A stretch of DNA of 64,000 bases from Trifolium pratense (Eukaryota > Streptophyta > Magnoliopsida > Fabales > Fabaceae), in NCBI RefSeq assembly GCF_020283565.1, contig NC_060059.1, positions 9,555,501-9,619,500 on the forward strand, read 5' to 3'. The position numbers and the translations under genes were made by a program. Shown piece by piece: positions 11,140-22,019 of this stretch (its first letter is position 1; every line of letters begins with the position of its first letter). The notes below the pieces were generated by a model. It saw only the letters and a program-made list of their open reading frames with translations, searched no databases and had not been told where the DNA came from.

Positions 11140-14100
11140 TCAACAGGAAGCAGTGATTGGCACCGGCTCTACCAAAGCCTTTGCGCCGCCCCCGCCAGCG
11201 CCCGTAACTCCAGTTTCTTCTTTATGAATCTTGTCAGCCGCCATGACAACAAATTTTTCGTAGCAATCCTCTAAACTTCTTAACGATTCACCAGGATACA
11301 GAGTACTAATCTCAACATCATGAATTCCATCTATCTTGAAGTTAACTTGACATCCATTGATAAATATATCATGAGTGATTGATGCCACAATACTTTCTGG
11401 TATGCAATTTTCTGCATTTCCACATAATCAAAATTAATACTTTCTGGTATGAAACATTTTATTGTTTCATATTATTTGTCAATTTACAATATCAAAAAAA
11501 TTAAGAGAATATGATTGAACCTGCGGATATTGCTAGAAGATCGTCCTCAGAGACGGTCACTCTAGGAATTTTTCGTGCAATTTTGTTTTCCCACAAAGAA
11601 GCAAGCTCATTCATGCTATAACAATTCGCTGAAGGTCGAAAATGAACATTTTTGTTGATTGTTCTGTCATCATCAATGACCTTCATTGTGAATTTTCCAA
11701 TATCATAGCCATCAACAAAGTAAGCTGCAAAATTAATCATGTTTATTTAATACTAACATGATATTATTTAAGGCTATTGTAAGAAATTTAGCGCATGTTT
11801 GGTATCACAGTAAATTTGCCTGAATGACGACGATGATTCTAAACATGCAGTTATATACCTTTGACATCGCCATGACCATAGATATGCAATTGATCCAACG
11901 GTGGAGGAAGCTGTGATGGATGACAATTGTCATAGTAAGGCCAAGATGCGATCGAATTGCAACAAATGTAGGTGTATGGTACACCAGATTCCTCGATGAC
12001 ACGCCTAACCAAACGCTTCTGTTTGTACATTGTTAGACCAGGTTCAACAGGATCTGCTCTGTCCACATCGTGACCAAATTCTGAAGGCAAAAACCTCTGC
12101 AACATATTAAATTGATTATATACACGTATTTAATGTAACCATCATGACATTAAGGGGGGTGTATTGGATCAGGATTTCAAAGAATTTTAAAAGACTTTTT
12201 TATGATAAAAAAGTCTTATGGTATTCAATCAAGACTTTTACAAAAGTTCAATAAATCTTGTGGTATTAGTTTCAACTTTCAGGAAACATATATAAATCTT
12301 CAAAAATGTTATTCAAACACAAATATCAAACAAATATACAGCATTTATATACTTTTTGTTTTTTTTAATATTTTTTGCATGTTTCGAATTGCGTGCTGTG
12401 AGGGAAGAGAGAGAATGTGTCGTATTTTTATCTACAAATTTGTGTTGATATATCACTCCTCATAAATCTTTTTACCAAAAAAAGAACAACATAGTGTCTT
12501 GTACTCTTGTTGTCCCACACAACCATGAGAGATTTTGATTTTGATTTGTCAAATCAAAGAAATTCATTTTCATTTTTTAAGTCAAACAAATATGTCTCCT
12601 CTAAAGTGAACAATTGAGTAATTTTGGTCATTAATTGACAAATCAAAAGTAAATATTATCGGTTCACCATAATAAATTATAGTTTTGTTAAAATAACAAC
12701 CATTAATTTTACCATTTTACGTTTTATTCACTTTACATTAAATATCCTTGATGCCAGAACTGACCCCTAACCAGATTCAACTTGTGGTGAAAAGCCAAAA
12801 AAAAAAAAATCTTCATACTATTACATATTTTTTTATAACAATATCAATTATTATCAATTATAGATAGTAATTTAAATTGTTGAGAATGAACCAAGGTTTT
12901 TTGGGTTCGGGGTCAAATATGAATTTGAGCAATCTAGAGGGGGAATCCATAATTTTTAATGAAATAGTTAATTTTGTTAACATAAAAAAGGAGAGTTACA
13001 CTATGTGGTATTTTATTTTAGGGTCCACATTTGTACTTTATTTAAGGTATATAATATATTAACTGGATGCTTCTAAGTTCTAACATTGCTCTATAGAAAT
13101 AAAAAGTACCGTACAATTTCAAAATTAAAGATGTGCTGTACAATTAATTATTAAAATTGAAAACTTATCCACTTAAAGTATTAATAATTGAAAACTTATC
13201 AACATAAAGTAACTACTCTAAAGTCTAAACTGTCCTTTGTTTAAGTTTTAGCTTGATAAAAAAACGGTGCTAGTCCGTAAGCATCCGTTTGGATTTAACT
13301 TATTTTTTAGTTTATGAAAATAGTTTATGCAAATAAATAAATTTTTATGTTAATTTATAAGTTTTTACTAATAAAAATTGTATTTTTATAAGTTTATTTT
13401 TTCATAAACTACATTGAAAAACTTATAATAATACATTTTTTTTTTACCGAACTTATAATAATACATAAAAATTGATTTATTTGCATAAATTGTTTCACAC
13501 AAACTAAAAATAAGTCAATCCAAATAGATCCTAAGTACAGCTAAGTAATCATCAATTTTATACATTTAAGATGTGTGAGTCTAACCAATGTGAGTCTATC
13601 TACTAAATTTTTCATTATTTTTTTTTGAAAAAGTGATATTCATTATAATATTTTGTTTTACTACAAAAAATGGAAATCCAAATTATTATTTTTTGTTTAC
13701 AATGGAGCAGATGATCAAAATTTACAATGGAACCAATGATCGAACTCATGACCTCATACATACTACTCAAACTCCTCATCACCAGACCAAAACCTACTAA
13801 GTTAAATGGAAATCCAGATTAGTTAAACTATAAATTTGAATTTGAAATTTTACCTTAATGGTGTTAATAGACTTCATAGCCTCCACCAAAATAAGCTGAT
13901 CCAGCAAGCCATCAGCCCCTCCTATTGCAGAAATGACTACATCTATCTCATATTTTTTCAAAATCATCTCCATAAACTCCTTATTATTTACCCGACCCTG
14001 CCATATACACATAAACATAATTTGATGCATGTTTGGGTATCACATTTCAATGTACACACTATAAAAATTAAGAGGCTCTATTACGTTGTCTCTAAAAAAA

Positions 14101-14370
14101 AAAATAATAATAATAATTAGATATACACAATTTATTTATATTGTGACTTACATAAATGACAATGGCACCTTTTTCTTGGAATGTTTTGATAGTGGCAACC
14201 TTAGAAGACATAAGAGGTCCTGGTCGGACCAACAAGTAGGTTTGGTGTGTTGTGGAAAGACTTGCCTCAGTTACAAATTTTCCAATGAAACCTGTTCCTC
14301 CAACAATTAGCACACGACCCTTGTTGTTGGTAGTAGTAGGAGTGGTTGGTGATGATGCTGCTGGTGCCAT
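11140..14370 (-). CDS. LAR: Leucoanthocyanidin reductase
   Basis: Five exons, 14370-14152, 13997-13854, 12096-11859, 11724-11521 and 11411-11140, join in frame to 358 residues plus stop. It belongs to the isoflavone reductase-like (PCBER/IFR/LAR) short-chain reductases. The NADPH loop GGTGFIG is at residues 24-30. The three LAR-typical motifs are present: RFLPSEFGHD (122-131), ICCN (165-168) and THD (281-283). H130 and K148 have the spacing of the His/Lys pair known from grape LAR1. The enzyme converts leucoanthocyanidin to 2,3-trans-flavan-3-ols such as catechin and also acts on cysteinyl-epicatechin, so it shapes proanthocyanidin polymers in the cytosol. ATG 14370 is preferred: another in-frame ATG at 14442 lies upstream of the TATA box. 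The long third intron region holds MITEs. It resembles Medicago LAR from memory, with some substitutions and a different Gly-rich tail. Confidence 0.95.
12150..12480. repeat. Probable MITE in LAR intron 2
   Basis: Begins near GGGGTGTATTGGATCAGG and contains several inverted and direct AAGACTTTT/AAAGTCTT motifs typical of a common legume MITE. The right boundary was not found, so length and class are uncertain. Confidence 0.35.
13281..13531. mobile_element. Tourist/Harbinger-like MITE in LAR intron 2
   Basis: TAA occurs on both flanks (13278-13280 and 13532-13534). The termini are inverted: GCATCCGTTTGGATT on the left, and the complement of the right end reads GGATCTATTTGGATTG. The arms continue with ACTTATTTTTTAGTTTATG-like sequence. 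A 3-bp TAA duplication and GTTTGG termini fit PIF/Harbinger-related Tourist elements. Confidence 0.65.
13690..13800 (-). repeat. tRNA-like dispersed repeat, copy 1
   Basis: The pattern is TTTACAATGGAGC, then ATCGAACTCATGACCTC, then CACCAGACCAAAACCTA. Copies at 21775-21846 and 38934-39025 share the order TTTACAATG / ATCGAA-GACCT / CACTAGA. On the minus strand the middle block resembles a Pol III B box. A tRNA-derived repeat is inferred; ends are not defined. Confidence 0.4.
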
Positions 14371-14422
14371 TACTTTTAGGGGTAGAAGAGTTGTATGCAA
14401 AATTGAAGGGTGTGCTAGTTTG

Positions 14423-14432
14423 TTTATATAGA
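14423..14432 (-). promoter_or_regulatory. LAR TATA box
   Basis: Minus-strand CTATATAAAC lies about 55 bp upstream of the LAR ATG, implying a leader of only about 25-30 nt. This placement excludes the upstream in-frame ATG at 14442. Confidence 0.65.
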
Positions 14433-14599
14433 AGCAAATCAATGGACCCGTTACATTATTGAATATTTATGACATAAAGGGATAATATTGGGGGTTGCTA
14501 TATTGTTTTTCATCTACTCTTCAACACCCCTAACGTTTTATTTACCCCTGTCTAACTTATTCATATGAACGTTTGGATTTGGTGATTTGAAGTTTAGGT

Positions 14600-14605
14600 C
14601 ACGTG
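14600..14605. promoter_or_regulatory. G-box CACGTG upstream of LAR
   Basis: A palindromic CACGTG sits 230 bp upstream of the LAR start. LAR-type genes are known targets of MYB-bHLH-WD40 complexes, and bHLH partners bind E/G-boxes. A role here is inference. Confidence 0.4.
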
Positions 14606-15727
14606 TGTCAAAATAAACAAGAAGAAAAAGATTAGGTGACCAACTACACAATCTTAAAAAACATAAAAATCAAGGTTTGATTTTTTAGTCTAATTAATAA
14701 TTGTTTCAACTAGAAATCGAATTTAAGTTTTTTCGAAGCATCGGTCTTTACCACATGAACATTAATCTGAGCTCAATGTCTTAACCAACTACACAATCTT
14801 AAAAAAAAAAATTTTTTTGAGGAAATCAGAAATCAAACTCAAATTCTTTCGAACGATCTGTTTTGAGGAAAACTCATTAACCACTTGAAAATAATATCTT
14901 GGTTAATTCGAGTTCGATTTTGTTATACTTATCATGAAACAAATCAATGTGCGGATGCTCTTACTCACATAAATTGTGGGTGTTTTATAAATTTTGTCCG
15001 ACTCAAATTAGTCATTAATTAAACTAACACAAATCTCTATGCAATTTTTCTTAGGGCTTTGACCATCCATTTAACTATAAATAAATAAATCTCAATTTGG
15101 ATTTTTTTTTTGTTTTTTTCTTACAAATATAAAAATTATTATATCAGTATAAAAATAAATAAACTTGACTCATTTTATTAATAAAAATTATTATATCATT
15201 ATAAATTAGTAATTAGTTTAAAATATTACCAAAAAAGGTAATTAGTTTAAAAATCATCTTTGTTATGAATGACCAACTATATTTGTTTGTCTACCACAAA
15301 GTTTAAATTAGTAGACTCAAAGTCTCCATAAACATATTTCAGTTGTTAGGAACGTTACATTATATATACAATCGAATATCAAATTTTCAACTTATTCATC
15401 TCAAAGATGAATTTTTAGTCACTAAATTATTTTTACAAAAATAATAATCTTATTAGTGCAAGTGCAAATGATGAGCCAATTCTCACATGTCAATGGTTGT
15501 ACACTTGTACCATGAACAACGTCAACCTTAATTGGTTGTACTATGAACAAGATCAACCTTAATCTTATTACTTTCTTTCTTCTTTTTTTTAATCTTATTA
15601 CTTAACCAAAATGTGTCAGCCATCCTCCATTCCATTCCATCCTCACATAAAAAGGGAATCTCTGTGGCATTGAACCAAACTACCTTGGCCCTACTTAATG
15701 GTTTTCTCTAACATGAACAAAGTCTTT
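14606..15727. other. LAR-NAC intergenic DNA, part 1
   Basis: AT-rich and without a supported gene. A degraded copy of the repeat seen at 2170 and 19680 is recognisable around 14810-14900. Confidence 0.4.
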
Positions 15728-16062
15728 AAGTTGTGCATGGTGCATAACTACTGATTTATATTATAACGAATACAAATTTTACAAAATTTATTGTTGGATT
15801 GAAAGTTTATATCATATAGATAATTTATAAAAATTTTGAAATTTTTTGAAAATCATTTGTTATGTTCAAAATTAATGGTTTATGAGTTTTTATTGAATAC
15901 CGTTAATTTTCATGGGTCTCAATAACATATCAAATAATTTTCCAAAAATTTCAAATTTTTTATAGATGATCTATATGATATAAACTATGAATCCAACGAT
16001 GGATTTTATAAAATTTGTATTTGTTATAATATAAATCTCTACTTGTGCACCATGCACAACTT
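15728..16062. mobile_element. Foldback MITE, AAGTTGTGCATGGTGCA termini
   Basis: Left end AAGTTGTGCATGGTGCATAA and right end TGTGCACCATGCACAACTT are inverted copies. The two halves are also complementary internally, for example GTTTATATCATATAGAT against ATCTATATGATATAAAC. A second, partly truncated copy lies at about 29103-29346. No clear target-site duplication was found. Confidence 0.7.
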
Positions 16063-16439
16063 GAAGAACTTGTTCATGTTAGAATTGGCCCTAATTAATT
16101 GTGTAAACTTTACAGTAATCACTTTTTCTTTTTAATGAAATGCGAATTACAATTCAACTTTTAAGTGAAAAAGCCGGATATTTAAATTGAGAGGAAAATA
16201 TAAATTTTTTACTAATATGTTTGATAAGAGTGGCATCTTACTCATATCTCTATACGATGGAGAATTAAGAGTTATATAGTTTTTGGATAAACTTTTTTTG
16301 TGTAGTTGATTTTAAGGAAATGGTTTTTGTTGTGATTTAGTGATATTTTTATTTTAAAAGTTAAAAAGAAATTGAGTGATTTGATGATAGAAAATATATC
16401 GAGGGAATAGAATATGATGAGTTTTGTTCTGGATTGGGT

Positions 16440-16780
16440 TTGATGTTAAGTTCGGTCCATTTAGGCGTCGAACTCAATTCAAAACTATGTTGGTCCAAAG
16501 TCATATGTCTTTGTCCAATGACCATAGAAGTTAACCATTTTGTAAAGCCGACATCAGAATGCGAAAGCTCTAACTAACTTATGAACACCTCGGACTCTAG
16601 CCAACTTAAGCCCTTCTAAAATTCTCCAAGGCTTCACCACATATGCACTACAAGCCCAACCACTATGATCTCCACGCAACACACCTCATGACCTTCACAA
16701 ACTGTGTAACCTCCTCTCTTAGAAGCACCATCCATGTTACCCAACCATCATCTGTGGCCACCAACATCGAAGATTTGGAG
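16440..16780 (-). pseudogene. Degenerate LINE RNase H relic
   Basis: On the minus strand, short translated pieces in shifting frames read NMDGASKRGG, RGDHSGW and CSAYVVKPWRILEGLKLARV. These match the order of the RNase H domain at the end of plant L1-type ORF2 (DGASKGGG, then RD..G.W, then the E-bearing helix and LKLAR). Frameshifts and stops show it is dead. Confidence 0.6.
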
Positions 16781-18405
16781 TAACTATAAAAGACTTATTT
16801 TTGAAGTCAATATATCTCTTTTAATATATGTTGTTTAGATATGAAAATATAATAAAAAAATTATACTGAAAAAATCATAAAATAAAACCACAACATTTAT
16901 TTAATGATGATGAATACATTTAGGAATGTGAAATAAAACCACAAAAAAATATTAATTATACGAGATTTTTTTATTTAATTACAGTGAAATATTATTTATT
17001 CCTGACTGTGCCCTTTTGTTTAAAAAACTGAAAATAAATCAGGTGTTAATATTTTATTGTAATTAAATAAAAAATTGTGTATGAATAAAAGCACTATTCA
17101 TGTCTAGATTCAAATGCAAAAACCACAAATAAATATTTTTGCAATACAATGACATCATCATAATTAATATAATTTTTTTAACAATAAGTATCCATGTGTT
17201 CTTATAAATTCATATATTTTATCATATTCCTAATTGAAAGAGTAGTTAAAAAAAGAGTAGTGTCTTGATTTTATTAACTTTTTATTTTGTTATTGTAGGT
17301 TTTAATTTGGTTCCTTATGTTTAACAAGTTTTAATTTGGTCATTTTCGTCAAATTTTTGTTCAAATCGTCGACTTGTTTAATGAATTTGTGTACGTGGAC
17401 AACTTAGGAGAGTACCATGTGAAGGTTTTAGAAAAAATTAACTCAAAATTTAACAAAAAAGTTTAAAAAATAATTAACTCAAAATTTAACAAAAAGGACC
17501 AACTTATGTTGAGATCAATAACATAAAAGATCAACTTAAAACTTTTTAAACATAAGAGACTAAATATACATTCTCCATAGCTTTGAAAAAATTTGTACGG
17601 AAAAGAATAGCTTAGAACAATGTCGAGAAGTTGGTCTAACTCCTAACAATAGACAAAACCCATAATATTCCAGCAATCACCTAACCAATCCAAAACAAAA
17701 CTCACGATTAATACCAGCTATGAAGTAGAAATTAGCATAATACAACCATTCAATTTACAGTACAAACATTAATTTAAATTCAAAAAGTAATGCATGCCAA
17801 AAAAAAAAAACCATGTCATAATTTAAGATTACAATTTACATTAATTTACTATGAAGGTAAATCATCTCATCATGTTAATCTTGAGTCTTGACAATTTAGT
17901 TTTAATAAAAATGTAAAATTTACCCTACGCAGAAATACATACATCCACAATCCCAGCTAGGAAACTCGATCTTCAACAGTTCATGACTAATTAGGGGGAA
18001 ATTTGGGGAAAATAGTATAGAGAAATGATAATTCAACATAAAATATTGACAAAAATGTGACAAAAATACGATTTTAAAATTTTTTAATATTTTTTTGGCC
18101 TCGATTTACGTGCAACATGTGTAAATAACAATATGTCAATCCTTTGTCTATACTTTTGTGTGTCTAAATAACAGCCCTCTACAAAAATTTACCAGCTAGG
18201 TTCGAATCCAACTGTGTCATGGTTTAAACTAAAAAATATTATAAAATATTATTTTTTAAATGAGAAACGTAGAGGGAAAGAAACTATTAAACATATCTTG
18301 TCTGCAATATGTACACAGACAAAGATACCAACACCTGTGATTGAATCATAGGTTGTTTGAGAATTGAGAGGGAGAAAAAGACAAAACAAGCAACCTTAAA
18401 ACAAG
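16781..18405. other. Upstream region of the NAC gene
   Basis: AT-rich DNA with a decayed relative of the GGCTTAACTACAT MITE family around 17290-17580 (TTTAATTTGGTTCCTTATG and ATAAGAGACTAAATATACA). No gene is seen. Confidence 0.4.
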
Positions 18406-18414
18406 TATAAATAG
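18406..18414 (+). promoter_or_regulatory. NAC gene TATA box
   Basis: TATAAATAG lies 77 bp upstream of the NAC ATG, giving a predicted leader of about 45 nt rich in CT. Confidence 0.7.
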
Positions 18415-18872
18415 ATGGTTTTGTATATTTCTCTCTCACACTTGAATAGCACACTAGCAAGGTCTCTCTCTTTCTCTCCCTTATGGCTGGGTATGTTTCT
18501 CTCTTTTTCCTTCTTGCTTTAGTATCAAGAACCAATTCATTATCCCACTTAAACTTCATTACTGAAGGATACTAACAATGTCTTGTGAATCTTTTTTCTT
18601 TTTTTGCAAATGGGATTTGCTTCTTTTATGGAAAAAAATCATTGTTTTTTTTTTGGATTTCTGTTGTTTGTTTACAATGTTGTGTTCATCCTGGCTTTTT
18701 TGGAAGCTCACCAATGAAGTTGATTTTTCTATATTCTTCATCATATGTGTTCAATATTGTAATATGATGCAATTTAAGAATGATTTGCTTTATTTTATTT
18801 TAATTTAAAATTGAACTTGAAGTTGTTTTTACTTAGTTTGGGTTTCAATAGATATGGTTGTTGGACAATGTT

Positions 18873-19645
18873 GATCAAGGTTTTAAATTGCACTCACGTG
18901 ATGATTGCATTGCGATCGTTGATATTGAACAAATTGCAGTCCATTAGGTATGATGTAGCCACAATTGCGTTCGATCGCAATGTCAACATGGAGATCAAGG
19001 TTTTAAATCTCACGATTGTGTTGCGATCCTTGATCATGAGAAAATTGAAGTCAATTAGGTATGATGTGGCTTCAATTGCGTTTGGGATGTGAGCAGAGAA
19101 ATTAGGGTTTTAAATTGCAATCGCATCACGATTGTGTTAAGATCCTTGATACTGAGCAAATTGCAATCAATTAGGTATGATGCGGCTGAAATTCGACTGC
19201 AGTGTGGTCATAAAGATTAGGGTTTTAAATTGAATGATTGTGCTGTTATCCTTAATCTTCAGCAAATCGCAGTTAATTAGGTATGATGTGATTGCAACTG
19301 CGATTGTGATGCGAGCACAAAGATTAAGGTTTTAAATTGCAATTGTTTCTCGTTAGTGTTGTGATCCTTGATATTGAGAGCATTCAATTAGGTATCATGT
19401 TGTTGCAACTGCGATCGTGATGCGGTCATAGAGACCAAGGTTTTAAATTGTGTCAAGATTCTCCATTTTGTAGGGATTTGGGGCCGAATTAAGCATGTGT
19501 GGCCTCAAATGTAGTTGCATTGCGGTCGTGGAGACATAAAAAATCTAGATGTCTTGGCTTAGGTCACAATTGCAATGCATTCGTAGACATAAACTTTGAT
19601 ATCCGCGATCTAGATTATGGTTATAGGCTTATTTTAAAAACCCTG
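18873..19645. repeat. Six-copy tandem repeat in NAC intron 1
   Basis: The motif GGTTTTAAAT starts at 18879, 18999, 19106, 19221, 19328 and 19439, giving units of 107-120 bp. Each unit carries versions of GATTGTGTTGCGATCCTTGA, AATTAGGTATGATGT and CAATTGCG. The array ends with ATTTTAAAAACCCTGG, an inverted match to its CAAGGTTTTAAAT start, which suggests an expanded foldback element. Confidence 0.8.
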
Positions 19646-19679
19646 GTAGAAAAATAAAAAAATCAATGTCACGGCAACA

Positions 19680-20040
19680 ATTGCTTCAACACTTGGTGGG
19701 TTTTTTTTTGGTATTAAACCTCCTGTTTTCAGGGGAATGCCCCCCTGAAAATCCGGAGTACGGTCGGTAGGTAAGTAAAATTTGAACCCATTTGGGTTGG
19801 TGCATTGGTATTGGCTTGGGACCTGGAAGTGTGCTCCTCTTGAGGTCTGAGGTTCGATTCTCTCTGGCGCCAATTTGGGTGGGCTAATTTAGCTTCTTTA
19901 GAAAAAAAAAGGTAAGTAAAATTTGACAAAAAATGATCTTCCTAGAAATTGAACTCCACTTCTCCCAAACGATTTATTCTAGGAGAGGAGTTCAGTGACC
20001 ATTTGAGTTCAATCACTTGATTTTCAAAACTCGTTGTTGG
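19680..20040. repeat. Dispersed repeat interrupted by a SINE
   Basis: This is a copy of the repeat at 2170-2375, reading TCAGGGGAATGCCCC, then GGTAAGTAAAATTTGA, then AAATGATCTTCC and CCATTTGAGTTCAATC. It is split by the SINE at 19786-19910. Confidence 0.55.
19786..19910 (+). mobile_element. Short tRNA-like SINE with 16-bp target duplication
   Basis: GGTAAGTAAAATTTGA occurs at 19770-19785 and 19911-19926, directly flanking a 125-bp unit. The unit has an A-box-like TTGGTGCATTGGTATTGG, a good B box GGTTCGATTCT (around 19851-19861) and ends in a run of nine A. That combination defines a tRNA-derived SINE. A related repeat at 2170-2375 keeps the same sequence once, without the insert. Confidence 0.8.
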
Positions 20041-21774
20041 TTAATATCATTTTGGTTTTTCATATTTTACAAAACAGTATTTTTAGAAAAATAATTACCT
20101 ATGATTATATTCCTTTTGATTATGAGATTTCCTTCTACATGTCAAAATCTACGTACTCAGCTGACCTATTAAGGTCAAGCCAAGTAATAATTTGTTCATT
20201 ATGATGTGTCTTATCCAATTAGAGTACCACGATTGTTTCCCTCTTTGATTAATTTTCCCATTTGTACATTTTATTTTTTAGCTGAATTGTTCTATCTTTG
20301 GTTAATTTTGTCATCTTAACATAGTTTTTGAACCATTTGATTGTCAAGTTTATATATGTTGTATATCGATGACTCTTTTCTTATATATCCAGAGCATCAT
20401 GGTTGGTCGACAAAAAAACAATTGCAACGAGAATAAAGTATGCATCAACAGCAACCGCTGAAGTTCATTTCGAAAGCAACCCTTGCATATCTTGCCCGAA
20501 TTGTCAACATGTTATTGACAACAACAATGTAAGTAATACTTTCCAACTTGGTATTTTGTTTTAGATCATATTTCACTTTAACGGAACATTTGTTCTGTCT
20601 AGCTATAGGGTATTGCATTTGTATGTGTAAAAATGTTCTCTCTTGAGGTCTTGGAGCATTGGCTCATTGTTTCTCATGAGCTCCACCGGACTCCCTAACA
20701 GTTGGTTGATGTAATACACAATGGAAAATCATCAAATTTGTTATCGTGTCCTAAAATTTTATTAGCATTTCCAAGTTTAAAGTTTAAGCGAATAATGAAA
20801 TTATTTACGTTTCATCGTTTTTTTAAGTCCGAAATATCGCACTTATGTTCTAATATTTGTAAACTTTCTTTTGCTAGTTAAAACAACAGTTGCCTGGATT
20901 ACCAAAAGGTGTAAAATTCGATCCATCGGATCAAGACATAATGTCACATTTGCTCGCGAAAGTTGGTGCAGGAGACTCCGAACCGCACCCTTTCATCGAC
21001 GAATTTATCACTACAATAGAAGAGGAAGGTGGTATTTGTTATACTCATCCTCAACATTTACCAGGTAAACAATCTAATCTAAGTTCTATTAATTAAAATT
21101 TGAATACTTTATTATTATTTTGATCATCATAATAACCTATATGATTAAAAAATATGTAGGTATTTCACAAGATGGAAGTGCTGCCCATTTTTTTCACAAA
21201 GCAGTTAAAGCCTATAATTCGGTCGAAAGCGCAGAAGAATATTCGACCAAGATCTCGGCGAGCTTCGTTGGCACAAGACCGGGAAAACCAGATCTATCTT
21301 CTTGAACGGGATTCAAAGAGGCTCTAAGAAGATTATGGTTCTCTATACAATACCGTCAAATGGAGGAAAAGCCGAGAAGACTAACTGGATTGTGCATCAA
21401 TACCACATCGGAAGAGAAGAGGACGAAAAGGATGGAGAGTATGTGGTATCAAAAATATTTTATCAGCAGCAGCAGCCAGTGAAATTAGGTAAAAAAGATG
21501 GTCAAGATGTTCCTGAAACCAGTGGTGAAGCAAGTATTGCAAGAGTGGTTGATCCAGTTACTCCTAATTTTGTGACTCCTGAACTTCCTTGTAACAAAAA
21601 ACAATGCTCAGATATGAATCAAGAACAAGAATCTCAACAAGAACCTCAACATATTTCTCAGGTAAAATTTTTATTTATTTTTATGTAACCAATCTTTTTA
21701 GTCATATGTTGGGCCTTCTTTTTCTTTTCATTTTTCTTGTTTTTTTCCCTTCTTTTTAATGTGGATTGAATTTT

Positions 21775-21846
21775 TTTTGTTTACAATGAGCTGTGGATCG
21801 AACTTAGGACCTATAACGTATTACCCAAACCCCTCACCACTAGATG
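21775..21846 (-). repeat. tRNA-like dispersed repeat, copy 2
   Basis: TTTACAATGAGCTGTGG, ATCGAACTTAGGACCT and CACCACTAGA match the order seen at 13690-13800 and 38934-39025. It lies in intron 4 of the NAC gene. Confidence 0.4.
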
Positions 21847-22019
21847 TGGATTGAATCTTTGAAATGTCATTTGCTAAAATGTTAAACTTAAAAATATTCA
21901 TTAGTGATTTTTTATAGGGTTAAATAAAATTTTGATCCCTATAAAAATATATCATCACTTTTTTTTGGGAGTTATTATCAAAAAATATCCCTATAAATAT
22001 GATCATCACTTTTTTTTTT

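Noticed and set aside
14371..14442. N-terminal extension of LAR from an upstream in-frame ATG at 14442
   Set aside because: That ATG lies upstream of the TATA box at 14423-14432, and family members start at the MAP codon at 14370.
18873..19645. CRISPR-like regular repeat array
   Set aside because: Units are diverged 107-120 bp repeats in direct tandem, without unique spacers, inside a plant intron.
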